Position numbers and translations under genes: made by a program. Positions 42,740-53,209 of a stretch of DNA of 64,000 nt are shown here, in pieces. Source of the DNA: Shinisaurus crocodilurus (Eukaryota > Chordata > Lepidosauria > Squamata > Shinisauridae); NCBI GenBank assembly GCA_021292165.1, contig CM037880.1, positions 181,991,085 to 182,055,084 of the forward strand, read 5' to 3'. The number at the start of each line of letters is the position of its first letter. Position 1 is the first letter of the stretch. The notes beneath the pieces were generated by a model, which was not told where the DNA came from, did not search any database, and was given only the letters and a program-made list of their open reading frames with translations.

Positions 42740-43930
42740 ATGTTGTATTTGCTATATACCATCCGTTATTCTTTTGTAACTCGTTAATTGTAAGTACTTT
42801 TCCAGCTTGAGGAGGTTTTCAATTGGAGCCAAAATAAAATTGAGCTTCCTTCCGGGAAAGGTTCCTTCGACCTTTGTTACACTGGCTTTATTTATCCAGT
42901 TGGTTTGAGGGTTGCACCATCAGTTCCGACAGCCAATCAACCTAAGTGCATCCCACACATGTTATTTGCCATTCACATATCTGAAATGGATACAGTTAGC
43001 CTGGACAGCTAGGAGATGAAGCTAATTAGGAGAAGTGGAGTTGTAAGAAGGCACTCGAGGGAAATGTCAAGAAGTCTTCAGCGCCTTGCAGAATTAGTGT
43101 AGCTCAGCTCGTTACCTGGGCTAGTGATGGAGCACAGCTGGGCCTATTTCTAACAATGCTGCCAAAAGCTCTCTGCTTTGCTTTGTGACAGCTGGTGACG
43201 GTCAGAGCCCATGCATGCGCTATACACAAGATGTCCTTGTTTTATTATGGCAGCAGAAGTGGATACTTGTGCTCTTTTAGTCCTTTGCTTCTGTGGGTTC
43301 AAGGAAGAAAGACATGCTGGATACATTTAGGGTCATAGCCAATTTTTGTATGAAGGCAAAGTGCTGAGCTTTTGCAAACAGTGTATGAATGGTAAGTTTA
43401 AATGTTGCAGAAACTACTTTAAAAAAAATAAAAAATGATCCAGGAAGACTTCAAGGGAAATCTTCATTGCAACATGGTGAATTGGTTTGTGCATTGCTGG
43501 ATAGCTGCCACTTTATTTGGGGTTAGTCAGAAAAGCAAATTCATTTGAAAGGCAATTACCCTTTATTTCCATCTCCCTTGTGCCCCTGATAAGATATATT
43601 ACTGGATCAAGATTGACAGCCATAGCGAATGAGTTCATGACCAAAGAGAGTATTACACATCAGCATTTTTTTAAAAAACAGTGCTGTGGGAGAGAATCGG
43701 AATTCTGGAAGCATTCAACGTAAGAGGTTGAAAATAATAGGTTTTAAAATGAGTTTGTTAAAGGCAAACCATTTGAAATACAGCTGGGAAAAAGTTTGGG
43801 CCAAAATGGGGGATTCCCCCCCCCCATGCAGACATGCCATGTTTAGTGGATGTTTCCAGATGCTTGGTTCCCACTCTCTGCTTCTTCCCCAATTTCTTCT
43901 AGTTCACTCCATGACCCAGGCAGTCAGGGA
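42740..43930. other. Largely unique intronic stretch
   Basis: No repeat recognised in about 1.2 kb. Region 42790-43260 has balanced composition and could be examined for conservation. Frames such as 43686-44165 run into the palindrome and are not genes. Confidence 0.4.
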
Positions 43931-44085
43931 TCACATAGTGCGGTGTTCTCCAACCTTGGGTCCCCAGATGTTTTTGGCCTACAACTCCCAGCATGCCCCA
44001 GCCAGTGTAGCTGGCTGGGGCATGCTGGGAGTTGTAGGCCAAAAACATCTGGGGACCCAAGGTTGGAGAACACTGCACTATGTGA
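43931..44085. mobile_element. Near-perfect 155-bp palindrome: hAT MITE (43941-44075) plus inverted flanks
   Basis: Arms of 75 bp around the loop TGTAG (44006-44010) differ at one position (G43942 against T44074). The core is the same 135-bp element as 34905-35039. The palindrome continues 10 bp beyond both element ends: TCACATAGTG on the left, CACTATGTGA on the right. A hAT insertion should show direct 8-bp repeats; here the flanks are inverted complements. Confidence 0.9.
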
Positions 44086-44089
44086 ATGA

Positions 44090-44715
44090 GATGACATTGG
44101 CAGTGTTGTCACTGAGAGCAAATGAAACAGCATTCCCCTCACTAGGGCAGGGAGGATGTTTCTGAAGCAACTAGGTGACACTCCGTGTCTTCCTTGAAAG
44201 GCAGTTTCCTTGCCCCCTCCTGCAGCACAGTATGGAAAGACAGGGAGCAATGCCCCGTTGCCTTGGCAACGGAAGGGGAAAGTTCCCTGTCTTCTTACCA
44301 CACTGAACTGGTGTGTCTTAGCAATGAAACACCATTGTAGTGCAGTGCTGGAAGACAGGAGGCCTGTTGGATGACCAAACGGCCCACCGAGGCTTATCTA
44401 TAATTGTGTAAGCTAGACAAAGGTACATGCTGCGACTCAGTAGATTATCTTTCACAAATGGATCTGCTGAAAAGATATACCAGAACCTACTCTACCAAAA
44501 AAATGAAAAGTGCTGGGGCACTGTTAAGGCTAAAATGTCAATCTAGGGATTGTTGTGTGCAACATTTTCACAGAATGTTTGCTGATGGGCAGCAGCGCCT
44601 TTGACTGGGTGGCATACATGAAACAAGTGTGCCCAAGCTAATTGCTGAACGAGGACATAAGGATGCAACCCTCAACATATTTCCTTGGAATGTGACTTAT
44701 TTTTGAGTGTACATG
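44090..44715. other. Intronic spacer
   Basis: A weak family-B/C-like patch (GGATGCAACCCTCAACATAT) at 44664-44712; otherwise nothing. Confidence 0.35.
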
Positions 44716-44835
44716 AATTATTTATTTATTTTATTTATTTAATACATTTTTATACCGCCCAATAGCCGAAGCTCTCTGGGCGGTTTACAACAGTTAAAAT
44801 CATAAAATACAATATAAAATATTGTAAAGTTATAA
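44716..44835 (-). mobile_element. L2 LINE 3' tail
   Basis: (ATTT)n then ATACATTTTTATACCGCCCA and ATAGCCGAAGCTCTCTGGGC-GGTTTACAACAGTTAAAA. This is the exact complement of the L2 tail seen at 59260-59338. Confidence 0.85.
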
Positions 44836-44864
44836 AGATGAAGAATACAGTACTCAAAGGATAG

Positions 44865-45030
44865 CAGCATTTATATAGCACCTTAGAATACTATACATAA
44901 TGTTTTCTCAGTAATCTTTACTCTCCTGTATGGTAGATTAGCGTTATTATCCCCATATTGCAGATTTGGGAGGGTGGGGGGGGGAGTTATGAGATAACTT
45001 AAGAGTTAGACATGACCATGTAATCAAGTT
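44865..45030 (-). mobile_element. MIR/CORE-SINE remnant
   Basis: TTATATAGCACCTTAGAATA, TTATTATCCCCATATTGCAG and a decayed AGTTATGAGATAACTT stretch match the complement of MIR (core and 3' half). Old and diverged. Confidence 0.55.
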
Positions 45031-45034
45031 CCAG

Positions 45035-46072
45035 GGTCTTGAGGGGTCTGCTGTCAGCCCAAGTGAGCCAGAAGCAGGTGTGTGATCCAGAACAGGCAGG
45101 GGTTGAATAGGACTGGGCTGCTAATCACTGATCATAAACATATTACTGAGAAGTAAGCCTTACTGAAATCCATAGGACATATTCCCTACTATCATGTTTA
45201 GAACCAATAACAGCTTTGTGTTGTTTTGGCCTTTGTTCATTATAGGGAAAACTATTGGCATACAGACCATCACCAGAAACTGCATAATCAATGGGAGAAA
45301 TTATTATAATTTTAGCACTGCTGAATTATTAAGAATTAATATTTTTTAATAATCATATATCAGGAGATCTAGTACAGCATGTGAATTGAACTTATCATGT
45401 TGAAAACATTCATAAAATACTTAAATTGTTGTATATTCCTAGTTTATTCAGGTCAGATAAAGACACATGTATTATTTAATGCCAGAATTCTTAGCCTGAC
45501 CAATCAATGTAGGGCAGGTGGGGGCGGAGGGTGGCACAAATCACGGATAACCTTAAAAATATAAAAAAAGATGACCAATGTAGATTTTTCATTTTGGAAT
45601 GTAAGATAGAATGAAAATTACTGTAGTGATTTAGCAACTTTTGCAAGATATAAAGGGGAAATCAAAAGATCTTTTTTCAAGTGCAAGCAGTTCATGTGAT
45701 GACGAGTAATCCCATCCACCAATCATTTTACATAATCTTCTAATGCAGTGTTACTTTGAGATGTCATATAAATCCGAATGGGGGAGAAACACAAAGAGGT
45801 TTGCTCTGTAATTCCCCAGTATAGATGAGAGTGGGAAGATATTAAAGAGTGTCTTCAATTTACAGAGATGGGTCTGAGCAGTGAAGTTTCAAATCCAAAT
45901 CTCAACATTCCTAAAGCCGGATGTTTCTTTTTGGCAGGAAGTGATCAGGATGGCAGACTTAATTTAGAAAATTTCAAAACGTCAAATAAATCTTCAGTCG
46001 CAACAATTAAGTGTTCTTTATTGTGGTCACCATAATATGGATATTAATATGGATTGTTTATCATTATTGTTT
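45035..46072. other. AT-rich, mostly unique intronic stretch
   Basis: A possible diverged palindromic MITE at 45117-45205 (CTGAGAAGTAAGCCTTACTG). Nothing else recognised. Confidence 0.4.
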
Positions 46073-46301
46073 CCCTAGATCAGGAGTCAGCAACATTTTT
46101 GGGCCTGTGGGCACATTTGGCGATTTGAAAAACTGTCCTGGCCACCACCACAAAATAGCTGCCATGGGAGGCATGGGATAGGACAAGTAATCTGCACAAA
46201 AGACTGAGTACAAGGCAGAGATGGGTGTCTGAACCCCAACACACTCCACAGTTTTCAGCATTCTCTCATTTTGGTTCTCATTCACTTTTCTTTCTCTCTC
46301 T

Positions 46302-46370
<69 letters not shown>
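46302..46370. repeat. (TC)n(AC)n compound microsatellite
   Basis: Same TC-then-CA arrangement, within the same hAT family, as at 14317-14391, so the microsatellite is probably carried by the family. Confidence 0.95.
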
Positions 46371-46373
<3 letters not shown>

Positions 46374-46656
46374 CAAGAACCCCATGTTTCCATCATGCAT
46401 GCATGCAACATACATACATGCACACAGATATATCCCTCCCTTCTCCTCCTCACTGCAAACACACACAAAAACTCACATTCACATTGTTTCAAGATCTCTC
46501 CAAAATCCCCCCTACCCCCTTTCTCTCTCCCTGTCTCTTTCTCACACACATACAGCCCCCATCCATTTAGACATACAACTACGTAATTCTCCCCAAACCC
46601 CTAAGTTGCTCCCAGCTGGCTTCTACAACCCCCTACTGTTTTCTGCTAGCTTCCCC

Positions 46657-46657
<1 letters not shown>

Positions 46658-46692
<35 letters not shown>
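46658..46692. repeat. (AC)n microsatellite
   Basis: About 16 units near the right end of the hAT. Confidence 0.95.
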
Positions 46693-46872
46693 GCTGGCTT
46701 ATTCCTGCCCCACCTAGGACACCTCGGTAGGCATCAAGAATGGTGTCTGGAGGCACACTGGTGCCCACAAGCACCATGTTGCCTACACCTGCCGTAGATT
46801 TTGAGCCCCGGGCCCAATGTACAACTCCAAGTTCAGAGATGTGCAGAAAAATACATGTTGCTTCCTCTAAGG

Positions 46873-47025
46873 CAGGGATGAGGACCATGTGGCCCTCCAG
46901 ATGTTGTCAGACTGCAACTCTCGTCAGCCCTATCCAGTGCAGCCAGATGGTGAGGGATGATGTGTGTTGCAGTTCAACAACATCTAGAGGGCGACGGCAC
47001 ATGGTCCCCATTTCTGTTCCAAGGG
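46873..47025. repeat. Palindromic hAT-type MITE
   Basis: GCAGGGATGAGGACCATGTG and CCTCCAGATGTTGTC face ACAACATCTAGAGGGCGACG and CACATGGTCCCCATTTCTG. Inverted arms of about 40 bp. Confidence 0.6.
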
Positions 47026-47029
47026 CCTC

Positions 47030-47986
47030 TTAGAGTGTAGGAAAAGAGAAAGTAAAGGTCCCATCAGCAGTCATTGGTGGCAGCATTGCTGGTGGCAGCA
47101 TTCCTCAGCGATAGGTGGGGAAGAAGATGTATTTGGTTCCCACCTCACCTGCCTAACCACCTGCCTTTCCAACTAAACAGATGATCATTGCATCTGGTGG
47201 AGGAAATCGTCGTAAGCACACACTCCCCCATTTCTGGCACCACCACCTTTTGCTCCTAGAGAAGAGGCGACATAAACAAAGGCTTAGCTCCCTGAGCTCA
47301 CCCTCCACTGTCTTGTCCTCACTGGAGAGTAAACAACCCAGCAGGATGAGAGTAAACCACTGCTTTCTTTCCTCTGCTTTCACTCACATAGAAACTGGGA
47401 ATGGAAACGAGACGCTTAGCTCCTATTCTGCTAAATCTAAATGCTGTAGAGTTATCTGTAGAATGTGATCCGAGTGATAACAGTGTGTCTACTTCAACAG
47501 TGCTGCAAAGCCCTCCCTAAATGTTGTGTAGGAGTTGAAGCAGAGTGGGGTGGCTCTTTTTTTGTTTGTTTTTTAACAGGACTTAAAAATTAAATTTACA
47601 TCGTTTGGCACTTCTAGCTGTAGAGACTTGGCCTCTCAGACAGTGAATTAACATGTGGTGCACAGTCGTAGAGATAATTGTAATGTATTTCTACAACAAC
47701 AGCAACAACAACAACCTACCTAGTACTTGGGAAACATAAGCATTCCTACATTTCTGTTATTGTACTTTGAAATAACAATAGATGGCTGGAGAAAATAGTG
47801 TTTTCTGTGCCTAAACATTGAGGTTAGCAATAATTAGCTGCTTTCATTCTGCAGATAATTATATAATCTGGATCTACACCATATAGAACAGCACACAACA
47901 TATTTATTCTTTATAACAATTACTCCACCGGGAAACCTACACAATCTGAGGAATTTCTTGGAAAACCGGTTTCTTTGGCAACTAGT
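47030..47986. other. Intronic stretch
   Basis: No element recognised; a short (CAACAA)n tract at 47693-47716. The frame 47181-47468 shows no domain. Confidence 0.4.
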
Positions 47987-47988
47987 TA

Positions 47989-48238
47989 CAGTAATACCTT
48001 GGATTGCAAGTAACTTGGTTTGAGAGCGTTTTGCAAGACAAGCAATTTTTTAAATATTTATTTATTTATTTTTTACTTGATATACAAGCGACGTCTTGCA
48101 ATACAAGTACTGTAGTACGGCTTAAATTAAAAATCTCTGTACAAATTTTTTTGGGGGGATTTCGTTTTGATATAAGAGTGTTTTGGATTACAAGCACGTT
48201 TCCGGAACGAATTATGCTCTCAATCCAAGGCATGACTG
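47989..48238 (+). repeat. pogo/Tigger-like MITE, copy 2 (250 bp)
   Basis: CAGTAATACCTTGGATTG...CAATCCAAGGCATGACTG with TA on each side (47987-47988, 48239-48240). Terminal inverted repeats extend inward for about 18 bp. Same length as 56843-57092. Confidence 0.88.
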
Positions 48239-48544
48239 TACTTGTTAAGATTCACTCACCATCCTGGCGGTAGGTCTTATACGTGCGAGAAAGAGTTAGG
48301 GCAGGGGTCCTCAAACTACGGCCCGCGGGCCACATCCGGCCCGCCAGGTCTTTTCATACGGCCCGGCGGCCGATCTAGAGTTGTGAGGGAAGAGGGGCGG
48401 CTGAGCCGTCGGAGGGGGCATGGGCCGCCTGCCGGGCCACCTGCCTGCCTGCCGCCCTGCATCTCCTGCGGGGGAGAGGAAGGGGAGGAGGGGCGGCTTA
48501 GCCAGTAGCAGGGCGCGGACAGGCTTTACTTTATCCGCCTCGCC

Positions 48545-48705
48545 GCCTGCTGGTCCCGTCGCATCACTTCCTGCGCGGCGGAAGTGACGCGATGGGACCC
48601 TGCTCCAGCGCGTCCATCTGGACCCCGCCCGCGCTGTTTTTCAAAACTGAGCACGGGCGGAGTCCAGGATGGACGCGCCGGAGCAGCGCCGGTGGCGGCG
48701 GACTC
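48545..48705. repeat. Two adjacent GC-rich hairpins inside the hAT
   Basis: First: GGTCCCGTCGCATCACTTCC pairs with GGAAGTGACGCGATGGGACC. Second: GCTCCAGCGCGTCCATCTGG (then ACCCCGCCCGCGCTG) pairs with CGGGCGGAGTCCAGGATGG and ACGCGCCGGAGC. The first stem contains ETS-like GGAAGTG and CRE-like TGACGC motifs. Confidence 0.75.
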
Positions 48706-48824
48706 GGGCGGTGGCGGAGCCCAGGTAGGACGGCGGCGGGGATGAAGGCGGGAAGCGGCGGGGGGGCGGATTACGGTGGGGGGTGGCGGGAGGGTTATGG
48801 TGGCGGGGGGGTGGGTTATGGGGT

Positions 48825-49030
48825 GGGGGGTCCTGCGGTGGCGGCAGCAGCGGGGGGTGGCGGGGCGGTCCTGCAGCGGCAGCGGGGGACGGTGCGGGGG
48901 GCGGGGGGTCCTGCGGCGGCGGCAGTGGGGCGGTCCTGCGGCAGCGGGGGGATGGCGGCGGGGGGGTCCTGCAGTGGGGGGTGGTGGGGGGGTCCTGCAG
49001 TGGGGGGCGGCGGGGGGGTCCTGCAGCAGC
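48825..49030. repeat. Degenerate GC-rich minisatellite
   Basis: Repeated GGGGGGTCCTGCAG(T/C)GG(C/G) and GGCGG units. Confidence 0.75.
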
Positions 49031-49394
49031 TGCGGGGGGGCAGCATGAAGGAGGCGGCACAGGGGAGTCCCAGTGAGTCCGGCCCCCCAACAGGCTGAGG
49101 GACAATGAACTGGCCCCCCGTGTAAAAAGTTTGAGGACCCCTGAGTTAGGGCCAGTCCAGACATAACGGGGAAACCATGATTTCCTACTGCTTGGAACAT
49201 GCTGCAGTGAGACTTGGGCTTGCATGCCCACTCCCACCCCCTTCTCCTGCTTGGCTCACTGGAGGAGGGGCTTGGAAGCATTATTTTCTAATTTTAAACT
49301 AAACACAGTTCCTGTGTCATCTGAAAGTAGGGAACAACTTGAAGACCATGTACTGTGGTCTGCCAGGTACTTTACTGCCACCACTTTGCTTTTG

Positions 49395-49715
49395 CAGTCC
49401 CGGATTCAGGATAGATAAAAGGAAGTACTGGACTTCCACTAGATGTAGTGAAGCCCACCAATTTGCATGGCTTTAAAAGGGGTTTGTTCAAATTCATGGC
49501 TACTAGTCCTGATGGCTATATGCTACCTCTAGTATCAGAGGCAGTATGCCTCTGTATACCATTTGTTGGGGAACACAAGCAGGAGGGTGCTGACTGTTGT
49601 ACTGATGTCCTGCTTGTGGGCTTCACATGGCTTCTGGTTGGCCACTGTGGGAACAGATTGTTGGACTAGATAAGCCTTTGGTCTGATCCAACAGGGCTCT
49701 TCCTATGCTTTTATG
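49395..49715 (+). mobile_element. CR1 LINE 3' end
   Basis: GATTCAGGATAGATAAAAGG, ATGTAGTGAAGCCCACCAAT, GGCTACTAGTCCTGATGGCT and GGTCTGATCCAACAGGGCTC. Same subfamily as 17490-17935 but internally deleted. Confidence 0.85.
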
Positions 49716-50009
49716 GTTTTTGGTGCTATTATACATTCTCTCTTTGGGACAGGTGCTTCTGGCACAAGTTGAGGGAATGATGCAGCAGCCTTCCCTAAAA
49801 CTGGCTCTGTGGTAGAGCTGGGAATCATGGGAAAGAGGTGGAAGAAGGAAGGTAAAAGGAAAACTCTTTGCCTTGACCCTCTTCTTCTGCCTCCACAAAA
49901 GTTTTCTTTTTCTTCTTCTTTCTTTCTTTTTTTAAAAACTTTTTAAAAAAAACTTTTTTGCAGGCCTCACTTCTACGCTCGTATTGGAAAGCGATCAGAT
50001 AATAATACA

Positions 50010-50215
50010 ATTATTTATAGAGCAGTCCCTTAAGTATTCAGATCGCTTCATATGCATTGTCTCTGTAATCCTTTCAACCCAATTTGCAATACCTTGCCAA
50101 TCTGTGGATGGGAGAATCCTGGCTTGCCAATCACTTGGTGAGTTCTTAGCCAAGGTGAGATTTGAACTAGAGACCTCCTAGTTCACAGCTCACATTCCTA
50201 GCTACTGCATGAGAG
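50010..50215 (-). mobile_element. MIR/CORE-SINE-like tRNA SINE remnant
   Basis: CAATTATTTATAGAGCAGTC...CTTGCCAATCTGTGGATGGG...CAAGGTGAGATTTGAACTAG-AGACCTCC is the complement of a MIR-type SINE, with a degenerate B box near GTTCAAATCTC. Old. Confidence 0.55.
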
Positions 50216-50219
50216 CGTT

Positions 50220-51105
50220 TCCCTCTAGTTGTACTTCTATGTTTTGCTTTGTTTTGTTTTCTTTTGTTTTGTTTTACTATCAGAGAGAAGTAAATCAGGG
50301 GATTCACAGCAGTAACATTTTTGATATTTATTTAAAGTGAACTGTTCTGCCATTCTTTGGCAGAAGGGCAGTTTCTAACAGATGTAGCCCTAAGTGATAA
50401 AAATCAGTAAAGTAATAAAACATCACAATTTACTAAATCAAGTACAGCGCTGATTATAATCAAAGTCTAATCACAGGCAGTGTGCAATGGAGAAAGGCCA
50501 ATTTATCCGTTGTGCCGAGGGGATGTTATGTGGCCCAGGTGCTGGAAATGCAGAACTTCCCAAGTGATGAAGCTTCAGCTGTCCCTGCCTTAATTCCCTG
50601 GACACTTCAGCCCCATCCCAGCCAGCCGTCTGAGCCAGGGACCAGAACAAGCATAGCAGTGTTGCCTAGCAACGTCTGGCCATGTTCCCCCTTATAGTCA
50701 TCATCAAAAGGGGTCCTGCAAGGATTCAGCTTAAAAAGATACAAGGAGATGAATATTGCTTTAAAATAGTCTTCTACTCCCCATTTTTGTGTTCTCAGTT
50801 GTCTTTTTCTGTTGTGTGCCACTCAATTCCACAATGTTGCAACACTGCATATCTGTCCAGAGGAAGGCCTACTTTAATAGAATGGAGTAAGGGTGACCAT
50901 TTAAGAATTCCCCCCAAAAGAAGAAATGCCTCAAGAAATGCAAGAGTACACAGCATTGCATAACAGTTGCATACACTAATTTATATGGAGAGATTCAGAT
51001 TTAGAAATAATGATTATAATTTAAATAGAAATACAGTACATCTCACCATAGTGTGGAAAACTATGAGCATGTGATCTGCTGTCCAGGTGCTGTTCATTCA
51101 TGAGC
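50220..51105. other. Intronic stretch
   Basis: (GTTTT)n-like T-rich patch at 50240-50275. No element or gene recognised. Confidence 0.4.
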
Positions 51106-51109
51106 AATT

Positions 51110-51284
51110 TCAAGGCCCAGCTCTTTCTTCTGATCGTTCTTTATCTTTATACTGGATTTGGACTGGACAGCCCTTCAAATAGAGGATGCCTTCAAAATAG
51201 AGGACAGTCCTCTCGCAGCGTTTCGAATAGAGGTCTGTCTTCTGTAAAAAAAAATTTTAAAGGACACATGGCCACCCTAGGCTT
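51110..51284 (-). repeat. 'gtggccat...gtcctctattt' repeat family, second copy
   Basis: The complement starts AGGGTGGCCATGTGTCCTTT and contains AGGACTGTCCTCTATTTTG and GGCTGTCCAGTCCAAATCC, matching 35368-35755. Confidence 0.65.
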
Positions 51285-51289
51285 CAGCA

Positions 51290-51960
51290 AGAGAGCAGGA
51301 AACATAAAAGGCAAACATGCTTGATTTGGAGCTGGTTTTCAGCTTCTTCTGATCAGATTAATTCAGAACGTATTTCAGCCAATCAGAGGAAAGTAAAGCT
51401 CTCCTTCATTCCAGGCAGTTGCTGTGAAGACCCCACTACCCATGATGCTGACGAGCATGGTAGTGGCTGGCATTTGACAGCTTCTTCAGTGATGACTGTG
51501 AGTTTGGTCTGTTTCTAGTCACCGTTGCCTTATGGTCAAAATGTGCAGTCTGTCACTAACAGATTCTACACGTTGCCTGCAATCTCACTTTGGAAAAGTT
51601 TCCAGCTAGACCCATATGTCAACACTGTAAGCTTTCAGGGGGTTTAAGAAAATCAGAAAATCCATAAAGAGTCATTACATGTCGCAACACTATGTTATCT
51701 ATTAAGCATCCAGCCATCTGTAAAGTAAGTCTGGCAAGCGCTTCATCATCCCTTCCCCAGTATATGTTTTCAACACAGGCCGTGCCTTTGCACTTTGGTT
51801 TAGATGATGCTATTAAGTCTCCACATTAAGACTATTACAAGGGCCTTTCCAGGCAATCAATAAATGTGTACTTGTTGGTTGTTGAGGGGGATCCAATCAT
51901 CTTCCTTCCTGCTTGTACAACTGTTGTGACTAAATGGCATTTCCCTAGCATTCAAATCAC
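51290..51960. other. Intronic stretch
   Basis: Nothing recognised. Confidence 0.4.
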
Positions 51961-51964
51961 AATA

Positions 51965-52026
51965 TGCCACCTAGGGCATTTATGTATAGGCTGGATATAA
52001 ATTGAATAAATAAATAAATAAATATG
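51965..52026 (+). mobile_element. SINE/LINE tail remnant
   Basis: GCCACCTAGGGCATTTATGT...GGCTGGATATAAATTG-(AATA)n matches the last part of the Sauria SINE tail at 38440-38505. No tRNA head. Confidence 0.5.
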
Positions 52027-52149
52027 ATGCCACTGGGGAAATGCGGTGTGTGTGTGTCTCCCCACCTCACCCACTAGTCTATTCCACATATATTTTAATG
52101 TCGAGTGATGTGTACAATCTGTATGACTGTTATGGGCACCTATTGGGCT

Positions 52150-52372
52150 AGTTTGCATGACACAGCCAGCTCATCATTGGTTATTTAAAGTTGTGGGTTA
52201 AGTGGGGAGGGTGTTAAACCCTTGAATAGCTCATGATGACCGGGTTCAGATGACAGGGTGCAAACCCCGATCGGCCTGATCAAGGGATGCACAATTGCAT
52301 GCACTGGGTTTAATTGTGGGTTAAATAACCACAATGAGCTGGCCATGTCATGTGAACTGGGTCATTAGCTTG
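52150..52372. repeat. Palindromic MITE, unclassified
   Basis: CATGACACAGCCAGCTCATC-ATTGGTTATTTAA faces TTAAATAACCACAATGAGCT-GGCCATGTCATGTGAAC. Arms of about 45 bp; centre around AACCCCGATCGGCC. No clear TSD. Confidence 0.6.
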
Positions 52373-52512
52373 TGTCCATGACTTCAATGGTATGTCATGA
52401 AGACTAATATCCATGAGAGACATTTTCTCACTCCCCAATTACCAATTTTTTAAAAAAGTTTGGGTTTGTTTTTGGTTTTTGGTGGCAGAATTGCATTATT
52501 GTATTCTTCACA

Positions 52513-53196
52513 GGTTGAGATATAGTCGGCATTACAGGAACCTGGTGGAATGGAGAGAACCAGTGGGATATGGTGACCTCTGGATATAAAGTTTATAGGA
52601 AGGACCAGGAAGGGAGTACTGGAGGAGGTGCTGCTCTGTACGTGAAAGAGGGCATAGTGTCGAGCAGACTAGAAAACCTAAAAGGGGCAGACTCTTCTAC
52701 AGAAGCACTGTGGGTGACAATACCTGGCTCCAAAACTAATTTAGTACTAGGAACATGCTATCGTCCCTCCCACCAGAATGGACAGGGTGATCTTGAGATG
52801 GAAAATGAAATCAGGGAGGCCTCCAAACGAGGAAGTGCTATAATAATGGGTGACTTCAATTATGCCCACACTGACTGGAAAAATGCATATTCCAGTCATG
52901 ACAAAGAGGTTAAATTTATCTGTGCCCTAGAACAGTTGGCCATGGAACCAACCAGAGGGGAGGTAACCCTGGATTTAATCCTAAGTGAGGTTGCCCAGGA
53001 CCTAGTACGAGATGTAAATGTTGTTGAGTCAGTTGGAAACAGTGACCACAATGCTATCAAATTTAATATATATTTAAATGGAAGATTGCCAATGAAGTCT
53101 AACACAGTCACATTTGACTGCAAAAGAGGAAACTTCTCCAAAATGAGGGAACTGGTAGAAATGGGGGGGGGGGTCAAGAGGGTTAAATCCCTTTAA
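52513..53196 (+). pseudogene. CR1 ORF2 endonuclease (APE)
   Basis: Reads from DIVGITGTWWNGENQWD (ITETWW in intact elements, here a Glu-to-Gly change), GGGAALYVKEGI, LGTCYRPSHQNGQ, catalytic-type IIMGDFNYAHTDW, PTRGEVTLDLILS and GNSDHNAIKFNI. The Glu of the ETW motif is a catalytic residue in APE nucleases, so this copy would be inactive even without the later breaks. Ends at the G-run frameshift. Confidence 0.88.
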
Positions 53197-53209
53197 AAAT
53201 GCTTGGAGA

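Larger units (their letters stand above)
46081..46791. mobile_element. Non-autonomous hAT transposon, 711 bp
   Basis: Ends CAGGAGTCAGCAACATTTTT and CATGTTGCCTACACCTG, with an 8-bp TSD CCCTAGAT / CCGTAGAT (46073-46080, 46792-46799; one change). Subterminal blocks CACCACAAAATAGCTGCCAT, ACTGAGTACAAGGCAGAGAT and GGTGCCCACAAGCACCATG define a family also present at 18083, 19765, 27016, 36249 and 13971. The interior is taken up by TC/CA repeats. The 190-codon frame is repeat-derived. Confidence 0.85.
48302..49143. mobile_element. GC-rich non-autonomous hAT transposon, 842 bp
   Basis: Perfect 16-bp terminal inverted repeat CAGGGGTCCTCAAACT / AGTTTGAGGACCCCTG and perfect 8-bp TSD AGTTAGGG (48294-48301, 49144-49151). 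The left subterminal CGGCCCGCGGGCCACATC and right subterminal GGGACAATGAACTGGCCCCC resemble hAT families of mammals and other tetrapods. The interior (48400-49080) is extremely GC/CpG-rich, with nested hairpins and a GGGGGGTCCTGCAG-type direct repeat. Long frames (up to 251 codons, minus) are Pro/Ser/Arg-rich by-products. No transposase. Confidence 0.9.

Noticed and set aside
46225..46797. 190-codon frame of Ser/Leu and His/Thr runs
   Set aside because: Generated by TC and CA microsatellites within a hAT element.
48526..49281. 251-codon and overlapping 198-codon minus-strand reading frames
   Set aside because: Pro/Ser/Arg-rich by-products of a GC-rich minisatellite inside a TSD-flanked hAT; several frames on both strands are open at once.
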